Below, piece after piece: positions 25,990 through 35,900 of a DNA stretch of 64,000 nt (positions are counted from its first letter, which is position 1; each line of letters begins with the position of its first letter). The DNA is from Planctomycetota bacterium (lineage in GTDB: Bacteria; Planctomycetota; B15-G4; JADJEK01). The notes beneath the pieces are model-generated. The model saw nothing but the letters and a program-made list of their open reading frames with translations. It made no database searches and was not told the origin of the DNA. Location of the stretch: contig JADJEK010000009.1 in the NCBI GenBank assembly GCA_016709145.1, positions 225,549 through 289,548 of the forward strand. Direction: 5' to 3'. Made by a program: the position numbers and the translations under genes.

Positions 25990-28241
25990 ACCTCACGTTC
26001 GGGAATCCGGCGCTGCTGTTCGGCGCGGCGTTGTTCGTCGTCCCGCTGCTGATCCACCTGCTGAACCGCCGGCGCTACCGCACGATCCGCTGGGCCGCGC
26101 AGGAGTTCCTGCAGCAGGCGTTCCAGACCACGCGCCGTCGCATGCAGCTCGAGTCGCTGCTGTTGCTGCTCGCGCGTTGTCTGTTGGTCCTCTTGCTCGC
26201 GTTCGCGCTGGCGGCGCCGCGTGCGCCGCGCGCCGGGCTCATGGCGATGTTCGGCGGGCAACCGCGCGACGTCGTGCTGATCGTCGACACGTCGTACTCG
26301 ATGGCGCGCGGCGAGCGCGACGGCGACTCGCCGTTGCTGCGGGCGAAGGAGCGCGCGACCAAGTTGGTCGAAGCGCTGTCCGAAGAACGCGGCGATCGCG
26401 CGACGTTGTTGACGCTCGCTTCGGCGCCGGAGCTGTTCGCGTCCCCGGAACTCGCCGCGGTGCGCGAGCGCGTCCAGCGGCTGTCGCCATCGTTCCGCGG
26501 CGCCGACCTGATCCGTACGCTCAATCGATTGAGCGAGGAGATCCTGGCGCCGTCGACGACGAGCCGCGAGGTCTATCTCTTCACCGATCTGCAACGCACG
26601 ACGTTCGCGCCGGGGCGCGCCGTGGCCGCCGATTCCGAGGCGACACCGGCCTCGGCGTTGCGTCAGGCAGCGGCGTTGAATCGAGCGTCCTTCACGGTCG
26701 TCGACGTCGGCGACGAACGCGCGTCCGACGACCTCGCGGTCGAGGACCTCACGGTTCGTCCGCAAAACGTCGTCTCCGGCGAAGTGGCGACGTTCACGGC
26801 GACCGTGCGCAACTTCGGCAACCGTGAGCGCCGCGGCCAGAAGGGCACGTTCGCGCTCGGCGGTCGCCGTGAGGCCGGGCGCGAGGTCACGTTCGACGTG
26901 CCCGCGAGCGGCGTCGCGACCGTGGAGTTCTCGACGCTCGGCCCGGCGCCGGGTTCGAGCTTCGTCGAGTTCACGCTCGAGCCCGACGAACTCGAGGCCG
27001 ACGACCATCGCGCGCTCGCGTTCCCGGTCCACGAGGCCGTGAAGGTGTTGGTCGTCGACGGCGACCCGAAGCCCGATTCGCGCGAGTCGCGCTTCCTCGC
27101 CGAAGTGCTCAATCCGTTCCCCGACCCCGAGACGATGGGGACGATGTTCCGTCCGCGCGTGATCGACGACCGCCGCTTCAACCTGCGGCAGGAAAACCTC
27201 GGCGACTACGACCTGATCGTGCTCGCGAACGTCGGCCGCATCGACCCCGACGTCGCGAAGGATCTCGAGACCGTCGTGCGCGCGGGGCGCGGCTTGATGC
27301 TGTTCCTCGGCGACCTCGTCGATCTCGCCAGTTGGAACGAAGTGCTCTACCGGCCCGACGGCACCGGCTTGCTCCCCGCGCGACTGGTCGAGCCCGTGGG
27401 CGACGTGGCCGCGGCCTGGGATCAAGCGCTGCAGTTGCGCGTCGACGACTTCTCGCACCCGGTGCTGAAGTTGTTCGAGGACGAGTCGCTGCGCCAGAAC
27501 CTGCGTGGTCGCGTCCGGCGGTTCTTCAAGACCGAATACGGCGCGCGAGATTCCGCCAGTTCGACGCTGATCGGACTCGACGACGACCCGGCTCGTCCGT
27601 CGCCGCTCGTGCTCGAGAAGGGCCTCGGCCGCGGTCGCGTCGTGTTGTGGACGACGACGGCCGACGACGACTGGACCGATCTCCCGAACCTCGGCTTCGC
27701 GTTCCTGCCGCTGATGCACGAACTCGCGACGTGGTTGACGTTGCCGGATCTACGACGCTTCAACCTCGAAGTGTCGGAGGTCATCCGGACCACCACGCGC
27801 ACGGTGCCGAACGAACTGGTCGTGACGTCGCCCGCGGGCGAGCGCACGACGTTGTCGGATCCGCCGCGCGAACAGGAGAACGGCGAGTTCGTGTTGCCGC
27901 CGTACGCGAAGACCGCGGAGCCCGGCGTGTACACGATGGACCTCGCGTTCCCGTTGTCGGGATCGGGCAAGGACCTCGGAGCGCGGCAGACGCGTCATTT
28001 CGCGGTCAACGTCGACGTGCGCGAAGGCGACCTCACGCGAGTGCCCGTCGACGCGCTGTCCGTGCTCTACCCCGGAGTCGAATTGAAGGTCGTGCGCGAG
28101 ATCGACGTCCAGAAGGCGGCGAGTCCGGACCAGACCGAAGGCGAGTTCTGGCGGCCGATCGTGATCGCGGCGTTGACGCTGCTGGTCGCCGAGATGCTCA
28201 TGGCTTGGTGGTTCGGTCGAGCGCGCGGAGGCGCCGCATGA
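25986..28241 (+). CDS. BatA-type membrane VWA protein
   Basis: A 751-aa protein with the BatA N-terminal module: a first transmembrane helix (ALLFGAALFVVPLLIHLLNRRR), a basic cytoplasmic loop, a second helix (LLLLLARCLLVLLLAFALAAP) and then an extracytoplasmic VWA domain with MIDAS DTSYS (101-105). The middle part is beta-rich, with a CARDB-like segment around residues 250-340 (VVSGEVATFTATVRNFG) and a glutamine-amidotransferase-like alpha/beta segment around 350-450. A C-terminal helix (VIAALTLLVAEMLMAWWFG) anchors the end. It overlaps its neighbours by 4 bp on both sides. In the MoxR system it is likely the membrane-bound effector or substrate receptor. Confidence 0.88.
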   Translation: MNLTFGNPALLFGAALFVVPLLIHLLNRRRYRTIRWAAQEFLQQAFQTTRRRMQLESLLLLLARCLLVLLLAFALAAPRAPRAGLMAMFGGQPRDVVLIVDTSYSMARGERDGDSPLLRAKERATKLVEALSEERGDRATLLTLASAPELFASPELAAVRERVQRLSPSFRGADLIRTLNRLSEEILAPSTTSREVYLFTDLQRTTFAPGRAVAADSEATPASALRQAAALNRASFTVVDVGDERASDDLAVEDLTVRPQNVVSGEVATFTATVRNFGNRERRGQKGTFALGGRREAGREVTFDVPASGVATVEFSTLGPAPGSSFVEFTLEPDELEADDHRALAFPVHEAVKVLVVDGDPKPDSRESRFLAEVLNPFPDPETMGTMFRPRVIDDRRFNLRQENLGDYDLIVLANVGRIDPDVAKDLETVVRAGRGLMLFLGDLVDLASWNEVLYRPDGTGLLPARLVEPVGDVAAAWDQALQLRVDDFSHPVLKLFEDESLRQNLRGRVRRFFKTEYGARDSASSTLIGLDDDPARPSPLVLEKGLGRGRVVLWTTTADDDWTDLPNLGFAFLPLMHELATWLTLPDLRRFNLEVSEVIRTTTRTVPNELVVTSPAGERTTLSDPPREQENGEFVLPPYAKTAEPGVYTMDLAFPLSGSGKDLGARQTRHFAVNVDVREGDLTRVPVDALSVLYPGVELKVVREIDVQKAASPDQTEGEFWRPIVIAALTLLVAEMLMAWWFGRARGGAA

Positions 28242-30685
28242 CGCCGCGTTCGCTCGTCTTCACGGCCTCCGCGCTCGGAGCGTGCTTTCTTCCCGCCGCT
28301 GCGCGCGCCGCCGAGACCACGGGGACGCACACGCAGACGCGCTTCCTCGACGCGCCGCCGACGTGGGTGATCGCGCTGTTGATCGTGCCCGCGGTCGTCG
28401 TCGCGGTCGGGTTCGTCTACCGCCGCGAGAACAAAGAGGTCGCTCCGCGCACTCGCGCCCTTCTGGCCGCGCTGCGCATGCTGGCGTTCTTCGTGTTGTT
28501 CCTCGTGCTGTTCCGGCCCGTGCGCGAGACGTACGTCGTCGAACAGGAGAAGTCGGTCGTTCCGATCTTGATCGACACGTCGTCGTCGATGCGCCGCACC
28601 GACGCCTACGCCGACGCGGACGTCACCGCGCGCCTCGCGAACCTCGCCGGATTCACGGGCGAAGTCGGCGTCGCCGCGGCCGATCGCATCGATCTGGTCA
28701 AAGCGATGCTCGCGCGCGAGGTGACCGATCCGCGCCGCGTCCTCACGGCGAAGAACGTGGTGCGCTGGTTCGGCTTCGGCGACGAGCTGCGTTCGCTCGA
28801 CGGCCCGGCCGACGCCGCGGCCGATGCCAGCTACACACGCCTCGGTTCCGCGATCGCGGACGTATTGTCCGAGACCGGCAGTCGCGGCGAGCGCGTCGCC
28901 GAGATGATCGTGATCTCCGACGGCCGCAACAACGCGGGGCTCGATCCGGCCGAAGCGGCCACGCTGGCGTCGCTCGAGAACGTCCGCATCCACACCGTCG
29001 GCGTCGGTGATCCGAACGAACCGAAGAACGTCGAGATCAAGCAGCTCAAGGCGCCTGACGTCGCACTCGTCAACGACGACGTCGCGTTCGAGGTCGTGAT
29101 CGGCTCGAAGGGCTACGAGGGTCGCACGACGACGCTGACGCTGACCCAAAAGGGCTCGAGCGTCGTGCTCGCGGACCAGCCGGTGTTGCTGACCGGTCGC
29201 GGCCGCGATCAGACCGAGGTCCTGTACTGGCGCCCGATCCAAGACGGCGAGTACGACCTCGAGATCAAGATCGACGAACTCCCCGGCGAGCAGTTCCCCG
29301 ACGACAACGCGCGCGCGCATCACCTGCGCGTGGACCCCGAGCAGATCAACGTGCTCTACGTCGAGGGCTACCCGCGCTGGGAATACCGCTTCCTGATGAA
29401 CATCCTGCTGCGCGCGAAGAACGTGAAGGCGCACTGCCTCCTGCTCGACGCCGACAAGGACTTCATCCAGGAGTCGTCGCAGGGCTTGTCGGCACTGACG
29501 AGCTTCCCGCCGACGAAGCAGGAACTGCTGAAGTACGACGTCGTCATCCTCGGCGACGTGCCGCCGCGCGGACTGATGCCGACGTTCGAGCAGTCCGAGC
29601 AAGCGCTGAAGGACCTCAAGGAATTCGTCACGCTCGGCGGTGGTCTCGTGTGCATCGCCGGCATGCTCGACATGCCGCGCTCCTACGTCGGCACCCCGAT
29701 CGAAGACGTGTTGCCGGTGATGCTCGGCGATTTCGACGAAGAGATGCGCATCGTGCGCGACAACGGCTCGCGACCGTTCCGGCCGACGCTCGAGAACTCG
29801 CGCGAGCCGCACGAGATCGCTCGCCTCGAGCAGGACCTCGACAAGAACCGCCAGTTGTGGGAGGACCCGATCGTGGGCCTGCCACCGCAGGAGTGGTACT
29901 GGCCGGTGCGCAAGGCCAAGGCCGGCGCCGAGGTCATCCTGCGCCACCCCGAGAACAAGAACCAGTTCGGCGCGCACGTGTTGTTGGCGTCGACCTATTA
30001 CCCGGCCGGGCGCACCGTGTTCGTCGGGTTCGACTCGACGTGGTTGTGGCGCAAGTACTACCGCGACCGCTACACGGAGAAGTTCTGGCGCGGACTGGTG
30101 CGCTTCGCGGCGTTGAACAAGTTGCGCCGCACGAACAAACGCTTCGACCTGCTGATCGACAAGGCGCTCTACGACGTCAACGAGCCGGTCCAGGTCTCGG
30201 CGCGCGCGCTCGATCCCGACTTCAACCCGATGCGCGAGCCGAGCCTCGCCGTGCAGTTGCTCGATCCCGATGGGCGACAGGTGGCGATCGAACTCGCGAA
30301 CGTCGATCAAGACGAGGGACGGTTCGAAGGCACGCTGCGCCCGAATCAAGACGGCGTGTTCCAGGTCTGGATCGAAGATCCGGCCGGCCGCGAGCCGGGC
30401 CGCCTGTCGCCGCGCTCGTTCCGCGTCGACTTCCCGCGTCACGAGTACGAGAACCCCGTGCTCGCGCGCGACGTGCTCGAGTCGATCGCCGCGACGACGC
30501 GCGGGACGTACCACGGCCTCGACCAACTCGATCGGGCGTTGGCCGCGGTCGGTGGGGAAGTGGTCGAGAAGCGACGCGGCGACCCGATCCGCGCCGAACT
30601 CTGGTCGAGCTGGTGGACGTTGCTCGTGTTCCTCGGACTGCTGGCCGCCGAGTGGATGTTGCGTAAGCGAACCAACCTGCTCTGA
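28238..30685 (+). CDS. Membrane VWA/glutamine amidotransferase-like protein
   Basis: An 815-aa protein: possible signal peptide (ending AAARA), two transmembrane helices (about residues 44-61 and 75-92), a VWA domain with MIDAS DTSSS (113-117), then a class I glutamine amidotransferase-like alpha/beta domain (VLYVEGYPRWEYRFLMNILL, CIAGMLDMPRSYVG) without an obvious catalytic triad, a beta-sandwich tail and a C-terminal helix (LVFLGLLAAEWMLRKR). This layout recurs in planctomycete MoxR operons. It overlaps the previous gene by 4 bp (ATGA) and completes the MoxR-DUF58-VWA-VWA set. It probably works on the periplasmic face with the BatA-like protein. Confidence 0.87.
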   Translation: MTPRSLVFTASALGACFLPAAARAAETTGTHTQTRFLDAPPTWVIALLIVPAVVVAVGFVYRRENKEVAPRTRALLAALRMLAFFVLFLVLFRPVRETYVVEQEKSVVPILIDTSSSMRRTDAYADADVTARLANLAGFTGEVGVAAADRIDLVKAMLAREVTDPRRVLTAKNVVRWFGFGDELRSLDGPADAAADASYTRLGSAIADVLSETGSRGERVAEMIVISDGRNNAGLDPAEAATLASLENVRIHTVGVGDPNEPKNVEIKQLKAPDVALVNDDVAFEVVIGSKGYEGRTTTLTLTQKGSSVVLADQPVLLTGRGRDQTEVLYWRPIQDGEYDLEIKIDELPGEQFPDDNARAHHLRVDPEQINVLYVEGYPRWEYRFLMNILLRAKNVKAHCLLLDADKDFIQESSQGLSALTSFPPTKQELLKYDVVILGDVPPRGLMPTFEQSEQALKDLKEFVTLGGGLVCIAGMLDMPRSYVGTPIEDVLPVMLGDFDEEMRIVRDNGSRPFRPTLENSREPHEIARLEQDLDKNRQLWEDPIVGLPPQEWYWPVRKAKAGAEVILRHPENKNQFGAHVLLASTYYPAGRTVFVGFDSTWLWRKYYRDRYTEKFWRGLVRFAALNKLRRTNKRFDLLIDKALYDVNEPVQVSARALDPDFNPMREPSLAVQLLDPDGRQVAIELANVDQDEGRFEGTLRPNQDGVFQVWIEDPAGREPGRLSPRSFRVDFPRHEYENPVLARDVLESIAATTRGTYHGLDQLDRALAAVGGEVVEKRRGDPIRAELWSSWWTLLVFLGLLAAEWMLRKRTNLL

Positions 30686-30832
30686 CGCTCGCGCGCTGCC
30701 TTCTCGCGCGACGCGTCGTTGCGCACGCGTGACCTCGACACGACGCGCGCTTCCGGTCGCCGAGTTCGCTGCGTAGGCTCTGCCGCGTTCGACTTCGCGG
30801 TTGGAGTCGAGAGCAGCAGCGCGGGAGCGGTC

Positions 30833-32695
30833 TTGAATCCGGGCGCCGGACGCGAGTCCTCGATCAGTTCCTTGCGCGCCGCTCTGAAGAGCCGCCCGGA
30901 CATCGCCTATGCGGGTCAGTGGTTCTTCGTCGCGTTGCTGATCGGCACCGCGTCGGGCCTCGCCGCCGTGGTGTTCTTCAAAGCGCTCGAGTGGTCGATC
31001 GAGTGGTTCTCGCACCACCTCGCGGGAATCGTCCCGCCCGTGCCGCGCGGCGATCCCGGCGCCGGCGATCCGACCCCCGAGTCGATGCCGCTGTGGTACG
31101 GGCTCTTGCTCGTGCCCGCGCTCGGCGGACTCATCGCCGGCGTCATCACGCACGTGTTCAATCCCGAAGCCGAGAAGGGCGGGACCGACGCGGTGCTCGA
31201 CGCGTTCCATCGCCAGCGTGGCCGCTTGAACGTGCGCTCACCGCTGTGGAAGGCGCTGGCGTCCGTGGTCATGATCGGCTCGGGCGGCTCGGTCGGCCGC
31301 GAGGGCCCGATGGTGAGCCTCGGCGCCGCGATCGGTTCGGCGATCGGTCGACTGTTCAAGATGCCGCCGCGCGAACGCCGCATCGCGCTGCTCACGGGAG
31401 CCGCCGCGGGCTTCGCGTCGATCTTCCGCGCGCCGTTGTCGGGCGCGATCTTCGCGGTCGAGTCGCCGTATCGGAACCCCGAGTTCGAGTACCGCGCGTT
31501 CGTGCCCGCGATCATCGGCGCAGTGGCCGCGTACGTGACGTTCGGCGTGTTCTACGAGTTCCATCCGGTGTTCGAGTCGGTGAAGCTGCAGCTCTCGCAC
31601 CCGCTGGAGATCGCTCTGTACGCCGTGTTCGGATTGGTCTGTGCGGGCACCGGCGTGCTCTACGTGACGATCCTGCATGCGGCGCGCGAACGCGTGTTCG
31701 AGCCGCTGTTCAAGCGCGTGCGCGTGCCGGTCTACTTGCAACCCGCGATCGGTGGCCTCGTGCTCGGCGGTCTCGCGGTCGGAGTGCCGTACGTCTGGGG
31801 CACCGGCTACGGCTGGGTCCAAGAAGCCATCGACGGCACGCTCGGCGGACCGGGCTGGTACGGCGTGTTCCTGCTGTTCGCCCTCGGCCTCGCGAAGGTG
31901 GTCGCGACATCGATCACGTACGGTTCGCGCGGTGGCGAAGGCGTGTTCGGCCCGGCGTTCTTCGTCGGCGCGATGGTGGGCGCGGGCTATGGCCAGCTCG
32001 CCGTGCGCCTGTTCCCCGAACTCGTGACCCAACCCGGCGCGTACGTCCTGGTCGGCATGAGCGGTGTGTTCGCAGGAGTCACCAAGGTGCCGATCGCGGG
32101 CCTGGTGATGGTGTGTGAGATCACCGACTCGTACGCGTTGCTGTTGCCGCTCGTGCTGGTGTGCTCGCTCGCGTACGTGTTCACGGGCAGTGTGTCGCTG
32201 TATCGCAGCCAAGTCGGATCGCGCTACGACTCACCGGCGAACCTCGGCGAGTACTCGACCGACGTGCTGAGCCGGCTCCACGTCTCGGACGCGTTCAAAC
32301 CGTCCGCCGTCACGACGGTGCGCGGGGACAGTCCGATCGGCGACGTCGTGCGTTTGGTCTCGCGGACCAGCCAGACCACGTTCCCCGTGGTCGATGGCGA
32401 CTCGCGGTTGCTCGGCGCGGTCACGGTCGAGGACATCCGCGAGATCCTGTTCGACACCGAAGTCCACAAGCTCGTGCTGGTCCAGGAAGTGGCGCGGCCG
32501 TTCCCGACGGTCACGGTCGACGCGCCGCTGCTCGAAGCGCTGCGCAAGTTGAGCGAGGAGAAGGTCGAGGAGATCCCCGTGGTCGGGGCCCCGGCCGCAC
32601 CGGGGGTGCATCCCGGACTGCTCGGACTGCTGTCGCGCGACCAGATCCTGGGGCTCTACCGCGAGCAGACCGAGGGCAGCGTCCTCGGGCCCTGA
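30833..32695 (+). CDS. ClC-family chloride channel/antiporter with CBS domains
   Basis: A 620-aa membrane protein with roughly ten to twelve hydrophobic helices. Ion-pathway motifs are visible: GSGGSVGREGP with the gating glutamate E157, GFASIFRAPLSGAIFAVE, GSRGGEGVFGPAFFVGA and GVTKVPIAGLVMVCEIT. The C-terminus carries two CBS domains (about 483-545 and 553-613), which often sense adenine nucleotides. It would move chloride or another anion across the cytoplasmic membrane. I prefer the TTG at 30833, preceded by GGGAG at good spacing; a longer reading from 30719 adds 38 unconserved residues. It separates the MoxR/VWA block from the propeller/toroid block and may or may not belong to them functionally. 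Confidence 0.9.
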   Translation: MNPGAGRESSISSLRAALKSRPDIAYAGQWFFVALLIGTASGLAAVVFFKALEWSIEWFSHHLAGIVPPVPRGDPGAGDPTPESMPLWYGLLLVPALGGLIAGVITHVFNPEAEKGGTDAVLDAFHRQRGRLNVRSPLWKALASVVMIGSGGSVGREGPMVSLGAAIGSAIGRLFKMPPRERRIALLTGAAAGFASIFRAPLSGAIFAVESPYRNPEFEYRAFVPAIIGAVAAYVTFGVFYEFHPVFESVKLQLSHPLEIALYAVFGLVCAGTGVLYVTILHAARERVFEPLFKRVRVPVYLQPAIGGLVLGGLAVGVPYVWGTGYGWVQEAIDGTLGGPGWYGVFLLFALGLAKVVATSITYGSRGGEGVFGPAFFVGAMVGAGYGQLAVRLFPELVTQPGAYVLVGMSGVFAGVTKVPIAGLVMVCEITDSYALLLPLVLVCSLAYVFTGSVSLYRSQVGSRYDSPANLGEYSTDVLSRLHVSDAFKPSAVTTVRGDSPIGDVVRLVSRTSQTTFPVVDGDSRLLGAVTVEDIREILFDTEVHKLVLVQEVARPFPTVTVDAPLLEALRKLSEEKVEEIPVVGAPAAPGVHPGLLGLLSRDQILGLYREQTEGSVLGP

Positions 32696-32930
32696 ACGCG
32701 TTCCCTGGCGGCGCCACCGGCGAGTCCGTTCCGATCCTCGGCGCGGGCTCTTGTCGGACTCTCCGAACTCGTCCCAACTCTCGCCCGGTTCCTGCGTTGG
32801 TGATCACGGCGATTCGGGGCTACGATCCGACCGCGGGTCCCCCTGTCCTGCCTCGGAGCACGGCCACGAAGGCCTCGGTTTCGAACGCGTCGTGGTCCGA
32901 TAACGAAGAGTCCCCTGCTGGAGGAGCGCC

Positions 32931-35900
32931 GTGGCCGGTCCCGACGCCTGCCGAAGGAGCTTGCGGGTCCGCGTGGCAGCCCTTCTGTGCCTGCTCGCGG
33001 CTCCGGCTTCGGCACAGATCGACCCGTTCGCGGGGTTCGACAAGATCGGTGACACCGGCGTCGAGTTCCGCTTCGACCCCGACCGCACCGACGTCGCGAC
33101 CTACTACGTCAAGTCTTCCGGCGAGTCGCGGTTCCGCCTCGAACTCGGCCTGTCGAGGCTGCGTTCGGGCGATGCCGTCGGCGCGGTCGAACCGCTGATC
33201 GAAGTGGCGCAGTTGTTCCCCGATCACATGGCGCAGGTCGCGAACCGCTCGAAGAGCGCCGCGATGCGCTGGGTCGGCGCGGCCGAGTACGCCCAGTACC
33301 TGCTCGCCACGCTTCAGGACGACGGCGCGCGCGCGCTGGCCGACTACGCCGAGCTGCGGGTCGGCCGCAAGCTCGCGCGCGCGATCGAGCAGCGCGACGA
33401 GGACGAGTTGGCCTCGATCGCCTCGCATTGGGGCCCGTCCCCGCACGGCCGTCGAGCGCTGCTCGTGCTCGGTGACCTCTACCTCGAACGCGGCGCCGAC
33501 GAACTCGCGGTGCGGTGCTACCTGCGCCGCTTGGCGTTCGATCGCGCGGCGGGTCGCGGCGACGACGCCGCTTTGGCGGCGCGCACGGCGGCGGCGCTGA
33601 AGCGCTCCGGCGCGACCGAGCTCGCGATCGAGCGCGCGAAGGGCCTCGAACGCAGCACGATCCTCGTCGGTGGTCGGCCGACCGAATTGGAGACGTCGCT
33701 GGAGGCGATCGCGCCGCAGGCGATCACGCGCGATTGGCGCGTGATCGGCGGCTCGAACGCGCGCGACGGCCGCGTCCACGGCGACGTTCCCCCCGCGTTC
33801 ACGACGTATTGGCAGGCCCCGGCGTTCTCGGCCGGTCCCGTGCCCTGGAGCCTCGGCTCCGAGTTCCCGTTCCACCCGGTCGTTTCCGACGGCGTGCTCG
33901 TGACCACCGATGGACTCGAGGTGAGGGCGCACGCGCTGTTCTCCGAACAACCGATGTGGACCTACGGCGGGCCGCTGGCCGCGGGCCGCCGTGATTCGCG
34001 CACGATCTCGTTCGAGGAGTACATCGAGACGTCGTTCATGAACAACAGCAGCGGCACGCTCGCGCGTTCGCTGCAGACCGCCGCGACGATCGGCGGCGGG
34101 CGCGTGTTGGTCGCGTTGCTCGACGCCAATCGCCGCACCAGCGACAACCAGTTCGACGGCATTCGCATCAACCCCGCCATCCCGACCCGCAGTCTGCATT
34201 GCGTCGATCTCGCCAGCGGCGAGAGCCTGTGGACGCAGCGCCGCCCGGAACTCGGACGCGACGCGTTCCAGAACCGCGTCTCCATCGTCAGTCCGCCGAT
34301 CGTCGTGTCGGACCGCGTCTACGCGGTCGGCACGGTGCTCGAGGGTGCGATCAACTGTTTCGCGCTGTGCTTCGCGCTCGACGACGGCCGCCTGCTGTGG
34401 CGCACGCCGATCGCGGTGGGGCAGCAGGAACTGACGATGTTCAACAAGCCGTTCAAGGAGTTCTCGATCCAAGCGCCGTCGGAGCGCGACGGCACGCTGA
34501 TCCTGTGCACGAACCTCGGACTCGTCGCTGCGGTCGACACGCTGTCGGGACAGTTGCGTTGGGTCTCGCAGTACGACTCGATCCCGATCATCAGCTCGCA
34601 GAACTACATGCGCGTCAGCGAGCGCAACACGAATTGGGAGAACGACCCGCCGATCGTCGCGAACGGCGTGTGCGTGGTCGCTCCGCTCGATTCGCACGAT
34701 TTCATCGGCTACGACGTCGCGACCGGGAAGCGGCTGTGGCTGAAGAACTGGAACGAGACGCAGCACGGCTTCGAGCACCTGCTCGGGGTCGACGACGGCG
34801 TGCTCGTGCTCGCGGGCCAGTACGCGCTCGGCTTCTACGACGTGCGCAGCGGACAGAAATTGAAGACGCTCGAGTTCCAGGTCCAGGAGCGCGGCACGCC
34901 GACCGGGCGACCGTGCCTCGGCGAGCGCGTGGTCTACGTGCCGTTCCAGGACGGGCTCGCCGTGATGCGGTGGCAGAAGGGGCGCTACGGCATCGAACCG
35001 GCCGAGGGTTCGCGCTTCGTCCCGTGGGATCCGTCGCAGACCGGCAACGTCTTGGTGCACGGGGATTTCACGATCACGCAGGGTCGTGAGGCGACGACGG
35101 TCTACTTCGACGTCGCAGCACTCGCGGCGCGGGCGCTGGCTCGGACCCAGAGCGCCGACGCGACCGCGGCCGACTTCTTGATGCTCGGGAACCTCGAGCG
35201 CTTGCGCGGCCGGCTCGACGTCGCGGTCGAGGCGCTGGTGGCGGCCCGGCAGCGCGCCGGCGACGACCAAGCGGTGGCCGCGAAAGCCGACGACGGCCTG
35301 TTCCACGTCTATCGGGAGTTGGCCGCGTTCGCGACCGACACGAACGATGCCGCGGCCTACGCGCGCTACGCGACGGCGGCGGCGCGGCACGCGCGCAAGC
35401 CGTTCGACTTCCTGTCGATGGTCGAAGACTTGGTCCTGCGGCAACAGGCCGACGGCGACGACGCCAAATTGCTGGCGACGCTCGACTGGATCGACGCGAC
35501 CTGTCCCGACACGGTGTTCCCGTTCAAGAGTCGCAACGCGCCGCTGAAGGCGGGGCTGTATACGCTCGATCTGCGTGCGCAGTGGGCGCAGAGCCAGGCC
35601 AAGCCCGAGGACGCCGTCGTGGCATGGCAGCGCATGATCGAGCGCTACGCCGACGAGACGATCGACGGCGCCGCGGTGCGGGCGGTCGCGACGCAGCGCA
35701 TCGCCGACGCGATCGCGCAGCACGGAGCGGGCATCTACGCGCGCTTCGAGCAAGAGGCGAAGACCCTGCACGACGCGGCTCGCCGGGACCGCGACGTGAT
35801 CGCCTTGCAACTCGTCGTCGATCGCTACCCGAACTCAACCGAGCGCGTGACGCATCGGCTCGATCTGGCGCGGGTCGAGCTCGAGCGCGGCAACCCGTCG

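Noticed and set aside
28067..31210. Minus-strand frame (about 1050 codons) opposite the VWA and ClC genes
   Set aside because: It overlaps clear membrane protein genes with MIDAS and ClC motifs on the plus strand; composition is that of an antisense shadow.
32820..35810. Minus-strand frame (about 1000 codons) opposite the giant propeller gene
   Set aside because: Shadow of the PQQ-propeller gene; no motif or ribosome binding site.
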